Source: an uncultured Bacteriovoracaceae bacterium (GTDB lineage: Bacteria > Bdellovibrionota > Bacteriovoracia > Bacteriovoracales > Bacteriovoracaceae). From it: 64,000 bases of DNA. Shown in pieces: positions 34,223 to 43,962 of the stretch (position 1 is its first letter; each line of letters starts with the position of its first letter). A program made the position numbers and the translations under genes. The stretch covers positions 29,233 to 93,232 of the forward strand of contig CALIJZ010000027.1 in the NCBI GenBank assembly GCA_938017795.1. The letters are read 5' to 3'. The notes beneath the pieces are model-generated. The model was not told where the DNA came from and did not search any database. It saw nothing but the letters and a program-made list of their open reading frames with translations.

Positions 34223-34271
34223 GCTCATAAGGCAATCTCGGCTCACGAGCTAGAGATTTCCTTATATGAGC
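34223..34271 (+). other. long hairpin after prc, no U-tract
   Basis: GCTCAT, AAGG and AATCTC (34223-34239) pair with GAGATT, CCTT and ATGAGC (34253-34271), 16 pairs with a two-base bulge and one mismatch, topped by GCT/AGC. It begins 15 bases after the prc stop and is followed by TTGAATATCC, not a T-run. It may stabilise the mRNA 3' end or terminate without a U-tract. Confidence 0.6.
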
Positions 34272-34333
34272 TTGAATATCCCTTAAATTGATCTTAAAAT
34301 ACATCAAATTTAAAAATTCAGGGGTGTATAGAG

Positions 34334-35140
34334 ATGCAATTTGATAAACCAACAGTCTTAACATTAGATCAAAAATTTAGATACTACGAAGAAGCAGTTC
34401 AAAATGCTGAAGGTGAAGTAGAAACACTTCAAGATCTATATAAATCAATCAGAAATAAAAAAGCTAAAATTTTAAGAGAAGATTTTTGTGGAACTGGATC
34501 CGTGATGTGCAACTGGGTTAAGCAAGGAGCTGAGTATCATTCTTTTGGAATTGATTTGGATCCTGAGCCAGTAGGCTGGGGGAAAGAGAATCACTTATCA
34601 AAGTTAAATGCCGAACAACAAAGTCGAGTGAATTATATCATGGGAGATGTTTTTGAAACATCAACTGAAAAAGCTGATCTCGTAATCGCTTTGAACTTTT
34701 CATACTTTATTTTCAAAAAAAGAAAACAACTTATTGATTACTTCACAAGAGTAAAAGAGCATCTAAAGGATGATGGAGTTTTTGTTTTAGATTTATTTGG
34801 TGGTCCAGAAAGTATGATGCCTTTAGAAGAGAAAACAAAGCAAGATGGTTTTAATTATTATTGGGATTGTCATAAGTTTAACCCTATTACTCATGAGTGT
34901 TTATATCGAATTCACTTTAAGCCAAAAGGTGAGAAAAAAGTTAAAAATGTGTTTCAATACGATTGGAGACTTTGGGGATTTGCTGAACTAAGAGAGATTT
35001 TAGAAGACGTTGGTTTTTCTAAAACAATTGCTTATTGGGAAGGCGATGATGGAGACGGTGGTGGAGACGGTGAGTTTAAGCCAACTGAGCAAATTGATAA
35101 TTGTGATGGATGGGTTGGCTATATAGCTGCTCTTCCATAA
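34334..35140 (+). CDS. class I SAM-dependent methyltransferase
   Basis: A 268-residue Rossmann-fold methyltransferase. Motif I is EDFCGTGSVMCNWVKQG (about residues 53-69), followed by the acidic FGIDLDPEPVGWG, motif II/III ADLVIALNFSYFIFKK and a post-core HLKDDGVFVLDLFGGPE. The substrate is not evident; the DFCGTG motif I and late tryptophans resemble small-molecule methyltransferases. It is convergent with a lipoprotein gene six bases away. GGGG precedes the ATG. Confidence 0.82.
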   Translation: MQFDKPTVLTLDQKFRYYEEAVQNAEGEVETLQDLYKSIRNKKAKILREDFCGTGSVMCNWVKQGAEYHSFGIDLDPEPVGWGKENHLSKLNAEQQSRVNYIMGDVFETSTEKADLVIALNFSYFIFKKRKQLIDYFTRVKEHLKDDGVFVLDLFGGPESMMPLEEKTKQDGFNYYWDCHKFNPITHECLYRIHFKPKGEKKVKNVFQYDWRLWGFAELREILEDVGFSKTIAYWEGDDGDGGGDGEFKPTEQIDNCDGWVGYIAALP

Positions 35141-35146
35141 GAAATC

Positions 35147-35533
35147 TTAATACAAGACTGTCTTAAAAATTTCATGTTCTTTTGTGAGCATTAGATACCC
35201 AGAACTGAGCGTTTGTTCTTTAGCTATTTGAAGCTTGGTATTTTTTAAAACTTCTACTACACAATTATGAAAAGCTTCTGGCATCTCATAATTATCTGCA
35301 AAGACTTCAATATCTGAAATTTGTTGATTCTTAACGTTAAATTTATACATTAAAGGGATATCAGTTATTTCATTGAGATAGGGTGTTTTACACTCTTTTA
35401 ATTTTGCTTTTTCCTGACTGATACTGGCTTTCACTGCACTCCAGTCATTATAATATCCAACACTTCCATCTGGTTGCTCTTGTATCTGTTTAGTACAACT
35501 AAAGATCAATAAAGTAAGAAGAATTTTTTTCAT
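35147..35533 (-). CDS. lipoprotein with AgmX/PglI-like C-terminal domain
   Basis: A 128-residue protein with a short signal and probable lipidation cysteine (MKKILLTLLIFSC, residue 13). The segment from about 60 to 105 (MYKFNVKNQQISDIEVFADN, then FHNCVVEVLKNTKLQIA) resembles the AgmX/PglI or TonB-C-like module that has a conserved Cys before a helix, as found in Myxococcus gliding and trafficking proteins. The match is by eye and the protein is short, so the family is tentative. It has its own divergent upstream region shared with mutA. Confidence 0.55.
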   Translation of the reverse strand: MKKILLTLLIFSCTKQIQEQPDGSVGYYNDWSAVKASISQEKAKLKECKTPYLNEITDIPLMYKFNVKNQQISDIEVFADNYEMPEAFHNCVVEVLKNTKLQIAKEQTLSSGYLMLTKEHEIFKTVLY

Positions 35534-35613
35534 CGTTTTTCCCTTCTGTTATACTGAGTTATCGAAATACTTGATCTCAGGCCTTAATTGAGTCTGAGAA
35601 CTAGGCAAAATTT

Positions 35614-36717
35614 ATGAAAGAGATGAACTTTAAGAGATATATTGATGCTTTCCCTGAGGGATTAGATCAATCTTTTTGTGGTTTTAACTCTAGTAGTAAA
35701 AAATTTTATGCTAGTTTTTCTCATCCAACAAAGTTGAATTTTTCTGATATTGAACTCCCCAAAAGTTATTCCTATTTAAGTTCAGCTCAAGAGCTTTTTT
35801 TAATTCTAAAAAGTGATGATGAAAAATTCATCTCCAAGCTATCTACCCATCTCTTTGAAAACGTTGCAAAATTTAAAGCTTTAAACTTCTTAATGTTTAA
35901 TTTTGAAATCACCAAAGAGATACTAGGGATTTCAGATTTATCTGAGTATTCAATTTATGATCAAAAAAATAACTCTCTTAGATCCATGATTCATATAGCT
36001 TCTGCTTTTTTTGCAGGGCTTAATGAAGTAAAAACTTATCCTTATGATCATTATTTAAACTCATCAAGTGAAAGTGCTAAAAGATTAGTTTCTCTAAGTT
36101 TTGATGTATTGAGTAAAGAGTCTCATCTTGGTCAGGTTAATGATCCTCTAAAGGGTTCTTATTATGTTGAAGCTCGAGCAGGAGAAATAGCACAAGAAAC
36201 TTTTGAGCTTCTTAAAGAGCATGAATCTGAAACAATAGAGAGTTTTAAAAGTTCTGGAAAAATGAAGTCCTGGATGGCCTATGGAGCTAAAAGTAAAAGA
36301 GACCAACTTTTTCAGATGGGAAAAAATATTTCAGGTGTTAATAATTTTATAAACTTCGAAGAAATTCTGAATGAGAGTGATTATAAAAGTCATTCTGGTT
36401 CGATTTTTTCTTTAGAAAAAATAAGATCAAAAGTGCAGAGCTCGAAAATTACTGCTTGTATCTATTGCTTTGGGGAATTAAAAGATTATCTTAAGAAGTT
36501 AGCGCTAGTTTCCAATATTTATAATAGTCTTGGAATAAAAGTAGAAGTGTTGGAAAATACTGAGCATGAACAACAAAGTGATTTTTATACCTTGATTGGT
36601 AATGAGAGTAAGGATTATAAAGCTCAGGAGGTTTTGACTGAAATTTTATTATCTAAGAATTTGGATTTAGTTTTAAAAGAGTTAAATAAAAACAAAAGGT
36701 TTATTTCATCGCTATGA
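35614..36717 (+). CDS. mutA: methylmalonyl-CoA mutase small subunit, shortened
   Basis: The non-catalytic partner of MutB. At 367 residues it is little more than half the usual 600-640. Recognisable barrel remnants are [20 protein letters not shown] and [19 protein letters not shown], where the catalytic subunit reads [13 protein letters not shown]. The region from about 270 on keeps a short alpha/beta piece ([20 protein letters not shown]) that may be a relic of the cobalamin-binding fold without its DxHxxG motif. Its stop overlaps the mutB start (ATGA), giving coupled translation. Confidence 0.78.
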   Translation: MKEMNFKRYIDAFPEGLDQSFCGFNSSSKKFYASFSHPTKLNFSDIELPKSYSYLSSAQELFLILKSDDEKFISKLSTHLFENVAKFKALNFLMFNFEITKEILGISDLSEYSIYDQKNNSLRSMIHIASAFFAGLNEVKTYPYDHYLNSSSESAKRLVSLSFDVLSKESHLGQVNDPLKGSYYVEARAGEIAQETFELLKEHESETIESFKSSGKMKSWMAYGAKSKRDQLFQMGKNISGVNNFINFEEILNESDYKSHSGSIFSLEKIRSKVQSSKITACIYCFGELKDYLKKLALVSNIYNSLGIKVEVLENTEHEQQSDFYTLIGNESKDYKAQEVLTEILLSKNLDLVLKELNKNKRFISSL

Positions 36718-38825
36718 AAAAAATTTCTGATTTAACATTTAAAGATTTAAAGTTTGTTGATGACTCGGTAGAGCAAAGTGTTGTTAAGACAACTTTAGAG
36801 AAAATTTCTATTCATAATGAATATTCTGAACAAGATTATCCTCATCTACATAGTGCTCCCGGCGAGTTTCCTTATCTAAGAGGACCATATAAAAATATGT
36901 ATAGAGGCCGGCCCTGGACTATTCGACAATATGCTGGCTTTTCAACAGCTGAAGAGAGTAATAAGTTTTATAAAAACAACTTAAAACAAGGACAAAAGGG
37001 TCTCTCTGTTGCTTTTGATTTAGCAACTCACCGTGGTTATGACTCTGATCATGAACGAGTAAGAAGTGACGTTGGAATGGCTGGAGTGGCCATTGATTCT
37101 ATTTTAGATATGGATATTTTATTTGATGGAATTCCATTAGATAAGATGAGTGTTTCAATGACGATGAATGGAGCCGTTATTCCGATCATGGCCATGTATA
37201 TAGTGGCTGCAAAAAAGCAAGGTGTAGCGCTTGATCAATTATCAGGAACTATTCAAAACGATATTTTAAAAGAATTCATGGTGCGTAATACTTATATTTA
37301 TCCTCCTAAAGATTCTATGAGAATCATTGAAGATATCTTTGAATATACATCAAAGTATATGCCTAAATTTAATTCAATCAGTATTTCTGGCTATCACATG
37401 CAAGAAGCTGGAGCAAGTGCTGATCTAGAACTTACTTATACACTTGCTAATGGTCTTGAATATATAAAAGCAGGAATTTCTAAGGGCCTAGATATTGATG
37501 ACTTTGCTCCAAGGCTTTCATTCTTTTTTGCAATCGGAATGAACTACTTTATGGAAGTTGCCAAGCTTAGGGCTGCTAGATATTTATGGGCTCAGATTGT
37601 TAGTGAGTTTAACCCTGAAAATCCAAAATCATCAATGCTTAGGACTCATTGCCAAACTTCAGGTTGGAGTTTAACAGCTCAAGATGTAAATAATAATATC
37701 GTTAGAACTGGTATTGAAGCTATGGCTGCAGCTCATGGGCATACGCAATCTCTCCATACCAATTCTCTTGATGAGGCAATAGCTCTACCTTCCAAGGAGA
37801 GTGCGAGAATAGCTCGAAATACTCAGATTTTTTTACAAGAAGAGACCCAAGCTTGTGATTTAGTTGATCCTTATGGTGGAAGTTATTATGTTGAATACTT
37901 AACGAATGAACTTATTACTAAAGTTCAGAAAAATTTCAAAGAAATAGATGAACTTGGTGGAATGATAAAGTCTATTGAACTTGGAATTCCTAAAATGAAA
38001 ATTGAAGAAGTTGCTGCAATAACCCAAGCTAAAATCGATTCGGGTGAACAAGTTATTTTAGGAGTCAATTCAAATGTTCTAGAAAAAGAAGAAGAATTAG
38101 AAGTATTAAAAGTAAATAATAAATTAGTTTATGAAAATCAGATCGCACGTTTAAAGGTCTTAAAAGAACAAAGAAGCTCAGATCAAGTCAAACAGTGCCT
38201 TGAAGATATTACAAATGCCTGTAGAGATAAAACTGGAAACTTATTAGAATTAGCAGTGAAAGCCGTCGAAGCCAGTGCAACTTTAGGCGAGATTTCTTAT
38301 GCAATGGAGAAGTCATTTGGAAGATATCAATCACAAATTTCAAGTATAAAAGGTGTCTATATGAGTAACCTAAAGAAAACATCTTCTAATGAATTAAAAG
38401 AACTTCAAGAGCTAGTAAGTTCTTTTGAAAAAGATAATGGAAGAAGACCAAGGATTTTATTAGCTAAAATTGGTCAAGACGGTCATGATAGAGGACAAAA
38501 AGTTGTAGCAACTGGTTTTGCAGACTTTGGCTTTGACGTTGATATAGGAGCTTTATTTCAGACACCTGAAGAGGTTATCAAACAAGCAATCGAAAATGAT
38601 GTACATATTTTAGCCATTAGTTCTTTGGCTGCTGGTCATTTAAATTTCGTTCCTGAACTAAAAAGAATTTTAAATGAAAAAAATGAAAAGTTTGTTATTG
38701 TTGTCGGAGGAGTTATCCCTCCGGGAGATTATGAACAATTATACAAACTAGGGGTTGATTTTATTTTCGGTCCAGGTACTAATTTATTTGAAGCAGCAAA
38801 AGAATTATTAAAGAAAATAGTATGA
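36714..38825 (+). CDS. mutB: methylmalonyl-CoA mutase large (catalytic) subunit
   Basis: An adenosylcobalamin enzyme that interconverts methylmalonyl-CoA and succinyl-CoA. It has the substrate-barrel landmarks [55 protein letters not shown] and [14 protein letters not shown]. The C-terminal B12 domain has [19 protein letters not shown] with the cobalt-ligand His in DGHDRG, plus SSLAAGH and [11 protein letters not shown]. The length (703) is normal. It lies between mutA and meaB with four-base overlaps on both sides, a complete mutase cassette. No epimerase or propionyl-CoA carboxylase lies in the window. Confidence 0.96.
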   Translation: MKKISDLTFKDLKFVDDSVEQSVVKTTLEKISIHNEYSEQDYPHLHSAPGEFPYLRGPYKNMYRGRPWTIRQYAGFSTAEESNKFYKNNLKQGQKGLSVAFDLATHRGYDSDHERVRSDVGMAGVAIDSILDMDILFDGIPLDKMSVSMTMNGAVIPIMAMYIVAAKKQGVALDQLSGTIQNDILKEFMVRNTYIYPPKDSMRIIEDIFEYTSKYMPKFNSISISGYHMQEAGASADLELTYTLANGLEYIKAGISKGLDIDDFAPRLSFFFAIGMNYFMEVAKLRAARYLWAQIVSEFNPENPKSSMLRTHCQTSGWSLTAQDVNNNIVRTGIEAMAAAHGHTQSLHTNSLDEAIALPSKESARIARNTQIFLQEETQACDLVDPYGGSYYVEYLTNELITKVQKNFKEIDELGGMIKSIELGIPKMKIEEVAAITQAKIDSGEQVILGVNSNVLEKEEELEVLKVNNKLVYENQIARLKVLKEQRSSDQVKQCLEDITNACRDKTGNLLELAVKAVEASATLGEISYAMEKSFGRYQSQISSIKGVYMSNLKKTSSNELKELQELVSSFEKDNGRRPRILLAKIGQDGHDRGQKVVATGFADFGFDVDIGALFQTPEEVIKQAIENDVHILAISSLAAGHLNFVPELKRILNEKNEKFVIVVGGVIPPGDYEQLYKLGVDFIFGPGTNLFEAAKELLKKIV

Positions 38826-39733
38826 ATAAAAACGATATAGATAAAGGCTTCAAAAATAAAGATATCAGTATCTTATCTAAAACAATAACAATGCTTGAGA
38901 GTTCAATTACATCAGATTATGAATTGGCTTCTTTTTATAGTAACTTAAATGTAGAAAATAAATCAAAAATCATTGGAGTTTCTGGTCCTCCCGGAGCAGG
39001 GAAAAGCACATTTTTAAATTCAATGATTAAAAAGTTATTAGAAAGTCAAAAAGATTATACTATTGCAATTTTAACAATTGATCCAAGTAGTGAAATTACT
39101 GGTGGAAGTATTTTAGGTGATAAAACGAGGATGGGAGAAATCGCAACTTCTAATAGAGTTTTTATTAGACCTAGCTCATCGGGCTCTTTTTTAGGGGGCA
39201 CGGCCTCTAGGACATTTGAAACGATTAAAATTTGTGAAAACTTTGGGTTTGATTATATTTTTGTAGAAACTGTTGGTGTTGGTCAATCAGAGAGCCTCGT
39301 AGGAAGCATGGTCGATTACTTTATAATGCTTTCTAACCCAGTTGCTGGAGATGATCTGCAAGGTATGAAAAGGGGAGTATTAGAACATATTGATTTATTA
39401 TTAGTAAATAAGTGTGATAGTGGAATGGAGCAAAAAGCTAAAATAGCAAAAAGCTTTTATGAAAATACTAATGGTTTTTCTGTATTAGTAATTTCTTCTT
39501 TGACGGGGTTAGGGATAGAACAATCAATAAAGACAATTGAAGAGTATTTTTTGAAATATGATTTTTCCAATAGACAGAGCCAAATTGTAAAATACAAGGA
39601 AAAATATTTTGAAAGTTATGTTTCAGAAAAAGTGTCTAAAATTAAGAAAAGCTATGATCTAACAACATCATCTAAAGATAAAGACGTTAAAATTTTCGTA
39701 AAAGAGCTATGGGATTTACTTATCAAGTCTTAA
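38822..39733 (+). CDS. meaB: methylmalonyl-CoA mutase chaperone GTPase MeaB
   Basis: A G3E-family GTPase that protects and reloads the mutase with cobalamin. P-loop [10 protein letters not shown] at about residues 55-64, [20 protein letters not shown] as the family-specific region, [22 protein letters not shown] (switch/G3) and NKCDSG (base specificity). At 303 residues the length is normal. It starts in the mutB stop (ATGA), so the chaperone is made with its client. It converges on the lipoprotein gene at 39744. Confidence 0.94.
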   Translation: MNKNDIDKGFKNKDISILSKTITMLESSITSDYELASFYSNLNVENKSKIIGVSGPPGAGKSTFLNSMIKKLLESQKDYTIAILTIDPSSEITGGSILGDKTRMGEIATSNRVFIRPSSSGSFLGGTASRTFETIKICENFGFDYIFVETVGVGQSESLVGSMVDYFIMLSNPVAGDDLQGMKRGVLEHIDLLLVNKCDSGMEQKAKIAKSFYENTNGFSVLVISSLTGLGIEQSIKTIEEYFLKYDFSNRQSQIVKYKEKYFESYVSEKVSKIKKSYDLTTSSKDKDVKIFVKELWDLLIKS

Positions 39734-39743
39734 GAGTATTGAT

Positions 39744-41522
39744 TTATTCGAAATCTTCTCTTGAGAAAATAACTTTCTTATCTGTTAATTTCTTTTCAAA
39801 TCTCTTGTAGATAATCTTACCATTTCCAGCAATTGATTTCTGTAATAGGTGTACTTCAATTCTATCTTCTGGAGAGGCTAGAGAAATATCTTCAACTAAT
39901 AGCTTAAAACATTTTACTCCTGCTACTCTTTGCTCTGGATCATCAAAGACTTGAGTTTTGGTATATTTATAAGGTAATAAATTGGAGAATGTTGAATTGT
40001 TATTAAAGATTGGCGTAAATTTTCTTAGTTCATCAAAGTTACTAACACCATCTTCATCACTGTGAATATTTCTTTGTGATCTATTAGAATCATCTCCTTC
40101 AGCTTGAGTTAAATCTAAGTCAAACCTTAATGCAAGACCATCTGGCACCTGATCCTTATTCGAGTCATAAGCACCTAAACCTTTATCTCTAGTAGATAAT
40201 AATGTGTTTTCTTCACATTCAGTTAAACCATCATTATCAGCATCGACCATTCCGGTCTCAGTTTTACAAAGATCAGGAGAAATTTGTGGGTTACTTAAAT
40301 CACATCCACTCCTATCTGGAAGAACTCTACATTGATTTTGATAGACTAAAAGCTCTACCTTATCACTTACCCCATTATCATCACAGTCGACCTTATCTAT
40401 ACAGGCTGGCAATTCACTGAAGTCATCAATACCATCACCATCGGTATCTTTTAAAATCGCAGCAATAGTCGGATTTTCTGGGTCAGGTGCCCAAATAGTG
40501 TTTAAATTCGTCACAACAAGATATTCTTCACTAGTATTGATTTTTTTGATTGGAATATTTAATAAAGCTTCAAAGTCAATATTTGTATTATCAACATCGA
40601 ATTCTAGATATTTACCATTACCTGCTTCAGCCATATCTTTAATTAGTTTTTGTGGCACTGGAAAGGCTGCAAGATCATGATGATAGAAAGCACCACTCAA
40701 AACAACTTCATGGATAAAATCTCCGTAAGTTGAGTGATTTCTCAAAGCAACAATTTGGTCTTTAACATAATTAATAAGATATTCTTGATAGTGATTGGCT
40801 CCAGTATCGGTAGGGCTCCCATCGGAAGCAAAAACAACTTTATAAAATGCTGGTTTAATCTCTACTTGACTCGGGTCTTCAGCTTCTTCTAATTCTTTTT
40901 CATACCTCGCTTTTGCGTTTTCTGCATCTTTCAAGATGGTTGCATTTATTTCTACGAGAGCTTTTCTGAAGTTTGTTCCAAATTGACCATCTTTTCGATT
41001 AGCAAATTCTTGCACAGTTTGTGAGAACTCTTTGTTAGTATTAGTTATAAAAGGATGTGCCTCATTTTGAGGAGTGTAATTGGGAGACTGTCCTGCACCG
41101 GCCGCAGTAGGAATTCGATTATCTCCATCTCCACTTTGACTACAAGTACCATTATCACAAAAGAAACCAAGTAATGAAAAAAATTCTGAGTCTTTAAAGT
41201 CTTGATTATTTAGATACTCTAAAAGACCAGCTGTTCGTTTAATTCTCTGGGGATCTGTTGCCTGTAGACCTGCATTTGCTCCACCATAATTACATGCTCC
41301 ATGAGTCGCATCGTTAGCACAATTACTCCCTGACTCATCAAGGACAATAATAGTTTTTACTTCTGAAACAATTTCATCTTCTACAAGGCAATAGTTTAAT
41401 TCAGCTGTGCCATAAACAGGATTGATAGCAAGTGTTGTCGTTGGAGAAATGATTGGTTGAAAGTTTCTTATTCCACATGAAGAAATAAAAAGTGATATAA
41501 GAAGAATGATTTTTAGTTTCAT
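39744..41522 (-). CDS. lipoprotein with vWA-like domain and thrombospondin type-3 repeats
   Basis: A 592-residue surface or periplasmic lipoprotein (MKLKIILLISLFISSC, Cys 16). A vWA-like region starts TIIVLDESGSN, a MIDAS DxSxS motif at about residues 60-67, with a later FASDGSPTD that may supply the second MIDAS loop. From about 350 to 500 come five calcium-binding type-3 repeats (DTDGDGIDDFSEL, DCDDNGVSDKVEL, DADNDGLTECEEN, DSNKDQVPDG, HSDEDGVSNFDEL). Such architecture suggests a calcium-dependent adhesion or matrix role. Function is inferred from domains only. Confidence 0.75.
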   Translation of the reverse strand: MKLKIILLISLFISSCGIRNFQPIISPTTTLAINPVYGTAELNYCLVEDEIVSEVKTIIVLDESGSNCANDATHGACNYGGANAGLQATDPQRIKRTAGLLEYLNNQDFKDSEFFSLLGFFCDNGTCSQSGDGDNRIPTAAGAGQSPNYTPQNEAHPFITNTNKEFSQTVQEFANRKDGQFGTNFRKALVEINATILKDAENAKARYEKELEEAEDPSQVEIKPAFYKVVFASDGSPTDTGANHYQEYLINYVKDQIVALRNHSTYGDFIHEVVLSGAFYHHDLAAFPVPQKLIKDMAEAGNGKYLEFDVDNTNIDFEALLNIPIKKINTSEEYLVVTNLNTIWAPDPENPTIAAILKDTDGDGIDDFSELPACIDKVDCDDNGVSDKVELLVYQNQCRVLPDRSGCDLSNPQISPDLCKTETGMVDADNDGLTECEENTLLSTRDKGLGAYDSNKDQVPDGLALRFDLDLTQAEGDDSNRSQRNIHSDEDGVSNFDELRKFTPIFNNNSTFSNLLPYKYTKTQVFDDPEQRVAGVKCFKLLVEDISLASPEDRIEVHLLQKSIAGNGKIIYKRFEKKLTDKKVIFSREDFE

Positions 41523-41544
41523 ATAAATAGTATATCGGTAATCT

Positions 41545-41574
41545 AAAGAAATTCCTTAGCTTTTAGCTAGGAAA
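41545..41574 (-). terminator. possible terminator after the deaminase-like gene
   Basis: On the reverse strand TTCCT-AGCT pairs with AGCT-AGGAA (one bulged base) around an AAA loop, followed by TTTCTTT. It lies about 85 bases after the stop at 41658 and just upstream of the vWA lipoprotein gene. Confidence 0.42.
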
Positions 41575-41657
41575 TATTCTAATTGGGCTAACTACTTAAA
41601 ATAATACGTGGCAGGCAGGGCAAGTTAAAAGCACGGTGACAATAAAAATTGGCAGGT

Positions 41658-43253
41658 TTACTTTCTCATTTTCCAGAGCATTTGACTTATATATGGTCTT
41701 CTCTGTTCACCAGTGGCTATCATTAGAAGCTTAGTGATCTTAAGAGTGGTCGCGTCAGTATATAAAACGATCAGCAGTTCTTTAATATAATTGGTATCCA
41801 AAGTAATATAATTATCTGTTCCAATTCCTAATTTTACACCTTTTTTCTCCCACCAAGAAAAAGGATGATCTTTATAATCTGACAGGAAACCAGTTAGCTT
41901 TTTATTAGATGAAGGTAGCGAGATTAGAGAAACGTCTTTATGAATCATTCTATTTAATACATCATGTTGATAATGCTCAACTTCTCTGGCTGTATGAAAT
42001 TTTACTTTTACAAATTTTGTTTTTTCATCTTCATCTAGTTTTATACCATTGATTAGTTTCTCAAGGATTTCGGGATGGATACTCCAATCCATTTCTAGGA
42101 CTTCGTTAGAGTCTAGAGAGCCAACAGAGAGCTTTTTTCCATCAGCATTATTTTTTATAACCCTTAAATACAGCGAGTGAAAATAAAAGTTTGGATTAAT
42201 TCCAAGGCTTACCCCATGCTCTAGAGTATTGATATGCCAAATATTCATTGAGTTATCTACTGCCTGAACGCCTAGTCTAAGTGTTTTCCAGGTTTCCCCA
42301 TGGTGACTTCTAATTGAAAAACCTTTGTAGTGTAATCTGCGAAGGCCTTGTTTCATGTCTTGAAAATGAGTTTTCTTATAAAGTTCTCTTTCATTTCCAA
42401 CTGTATCAACATCTTTTAAGTGGTTTGTCAGTTCAGGGTGATTGTCAATTAAGTTTAATATAGACTCTACTTGATGATTGATATGTTCTTTTTTTGAAGC
42501 GAAGTTTTTTGCATCATAATGATCTGCTTCTTTTCTAAATGATGGAGAGAGAATAAAGTTAAAATGAGCAACTTCAGATTGAAATTTTTTAAATCCATTG
42601 AATAACCCTAAAACAACATCTTCAGGAGTTAGATCCTTTAGTCCTGGAATTTGCTCTTGGCTATTATTAGTTACTCGAGATAAAGTAAATTTCAGTCTAA
42701 TAAAGCCAACATTATATTTTTCATAGAGGTTTTTTGCCATATGATAAGCTGCTTGCGCATGAGTCTGTCTGTCAGTTAAAATAAGTTTTGGGAGAATTAA
42801 GATTTCAAGATAGCGATCAAACTTCTCATCATCTTTTAAAGTCATAAAGCTTTCAATACTTTTCAAAGTAGCTTCTTGAAAGTCTGGATAGACTGAATGG
42901 ATTTTTTTTAAATAAATTTCTTTACTAGGACCATCTAAAATCTTTTTTAATCTTGGATAAACAAAGTCAGCATCTAGTGACCCTGTTAAATGTATATGCT
43001 CTTCTTTATATGGGATTGGGAAATTCTTTAAAAAATAAAATAAAATATCAGACACTTCATGATTGAGTAAGCTGCTAATTGATAGTTGATCACTTTGATA
43101 CATTCTTAAGATTTCGATGAATTCTATTAATGATTTTGAAACATTAGAACCTGGCTTTGCTCCTTGAATTGCTAACTCTATTGAATCATAAAGATTGATT
43201 CCATTAGTTTCACAAATTGTCTTAATCAAATGATCTCTTAATTCAATATTCAT
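41658..43253 (-). CDS. adenosine-deaminase-superfamily hydrolase, divergent
   Basis: A 531-residue metal-dependent hydrolase. Metal ligands and active-site motifs are recognisable but altered: HIHLTGSL (residues 86-93, HxH pair), HHGETW (cf. HAGE), NTLEHGVSLG (cf. IGHG), LPSSNKKLTGF (cf. CPxSN) and GIGTDNYI (cf. TDDP). An 80-residue N-terminal extension precedes the HxH, longer than in bacterial Add. There is no signal peptide. Substrate unknown; nucleoside or aminodeoxyfutalosine deamination are possibilities. The start at 43253 overlaps the upstream gene by 11 bases. Confidence 0.72.
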   Translation of the reverse strand: MNIELRDHLIKTICETNGINLYDSIELAIQGAKPGSNVSKSLIEFIEILRMYQSDQLSISSLLNHEVSDILFYFLKNFPIPYKEEHIHLTGSLDADFVYPRLKKILDGPSKEIYLKKIHSVYPDFQEATLKSIESFMTLKDDEKFDRYLEILILPKLILTDRQTHAQAAYHMAKNLYEKYNVGFIRLKFTLSRVTNNSQEQIPGLKDLTPEDVVLGLFNGFKKFQSEVAHFNFILSPSFRKEADHYDAKNFASKKEHINHQVESILNLIDNHPELTNHLKDVDTVGNERELYKKTHFQDMKQGLRRLHYKGFSIRSHHGETWKTLRLGVQAVDNSMNIWHINTLEHGVSLGINPNFYFHSLYLRVIKNNADGKKLSVGSLDSNEVLEMDWSIHPEILEKLINGIKLDEDEKTKFVKVKFHTAREVEHYQHDVLNRMIHKDVSLISLPSSNKKLTGFLSDYKDHPFSWWEKKGVKLGIGTDNYITLDTNYIKELLIVLYTDATTLKITKLLMIATGEQRRPYISQMLWKMRK

Positions 43254-43836
43254 TTTTAAATTCCTCAAAAAAATCTTCAAAGCTATCAAAGCCCCAAAAA
43301 AACTCATTCTTAAAATATATTGTTGGTACTCCGAAAATACCTCTTTGGGTCGCTTCTTCTACATTAGCTAGAACAACTTTTTTAAACTCCCTCTCATAAG
43401 ATAAATCAATGAGCTCTCTGGCCTTAACAATTCCTTTATTGATTAGGCTTTCTGTTAGTATATCAGGATCGGCGACATTTACTTTCTCCTTCCAAGTTAA
43501 GTCCCATAAACAATCAAGGAGTTTGATTTGATTTATTTCTAGTTTATTACAAATTTCTTTACTTGAAATCCTAAGTGTATAAAGAGTATTGAATGGATGT
43601 TGGAATGGGAGTTGTATTTCAATGTTTTCTTTCAGAGCTAAGCGCTGACATTTCCTATAAAGATAATTTTTTTTACTCTCAATTTCTGTAATGGGCTTTT
43701 GACCCCAATGAGAAAAGACTTTGCCTAGAACTAGAGGTTTAAAATCAAATATTTCTAAGCGATTAGTTTTCTTTAGCCATTTCCAAGAGAGGTAGGCATA
43801 AGGTGAAATAAAATCAAAGTATATGACAGGCGACAT
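43243..43836 (-). CDS. 2-hydroxychromene-2-carboxylate isomerase / DsbA-fold protein
   Basis: A 197-residue thioredoxin-fold protein of the DsbA/kappa-GST group. N-terminus YFDFISPYAYLSWKW is the HCCA isomerase pattern (no CxxC), followed by PFQHPFNTLYTLRIS and GVPTIYFKNEFFWGFDSFE near the C-terminus. In the absence of an aromatic-degradation cluster the true role may be glutathione- or thiol-linked detoxification. It is upstream of and overlaps the deaminase-like gene, so the two are likely co-transcribed. Confidence 0.82.
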   Translation of the reverse strand: MSPVIYFDFISPYAYLSWKWLKKTNRLEIFDFKPLVLGKVFSHWGQKPITEIESKKNYLYRKCQRLALKENIEIQLPFQHPFNTLYTLRISSKEICNKLEINQIKLLDCLWDLTWKEKVNVADPDILTESLINKGIVKARELIDLSYEREFKKVVLANVEEATQRGIFGVPTIYFKNEFFWGFDSFEDFFEEFKNEY

Positions 43837-43867
43837 TTATAAGAACTACCCGAGAAGAGTTCTCTTG

Positions 43868-43892
43868 TACAGGTAGAATTTACCTACTTGTA
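43868..43892. promoter_or_regulatory. operator-like dyad in a divergent intergenic region
   Basis: AGGTA (43871-43875) and TACCT (43881-43885) form an inverted repeat around GAATT, flanked by a looser GTACA...TTGTA match. It lies between two divergent genes (43836 reverse and 43963 forward), where a regulator of either could bind. By eye only. Confidence 0.25.
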
Positions 43893-43962
43893 ATAGTTAT
43901 ATAAGAATTATTCAGCTGATTATCGATACATAGATTAGATACTTATTTTCAAGGAGGAAAAT

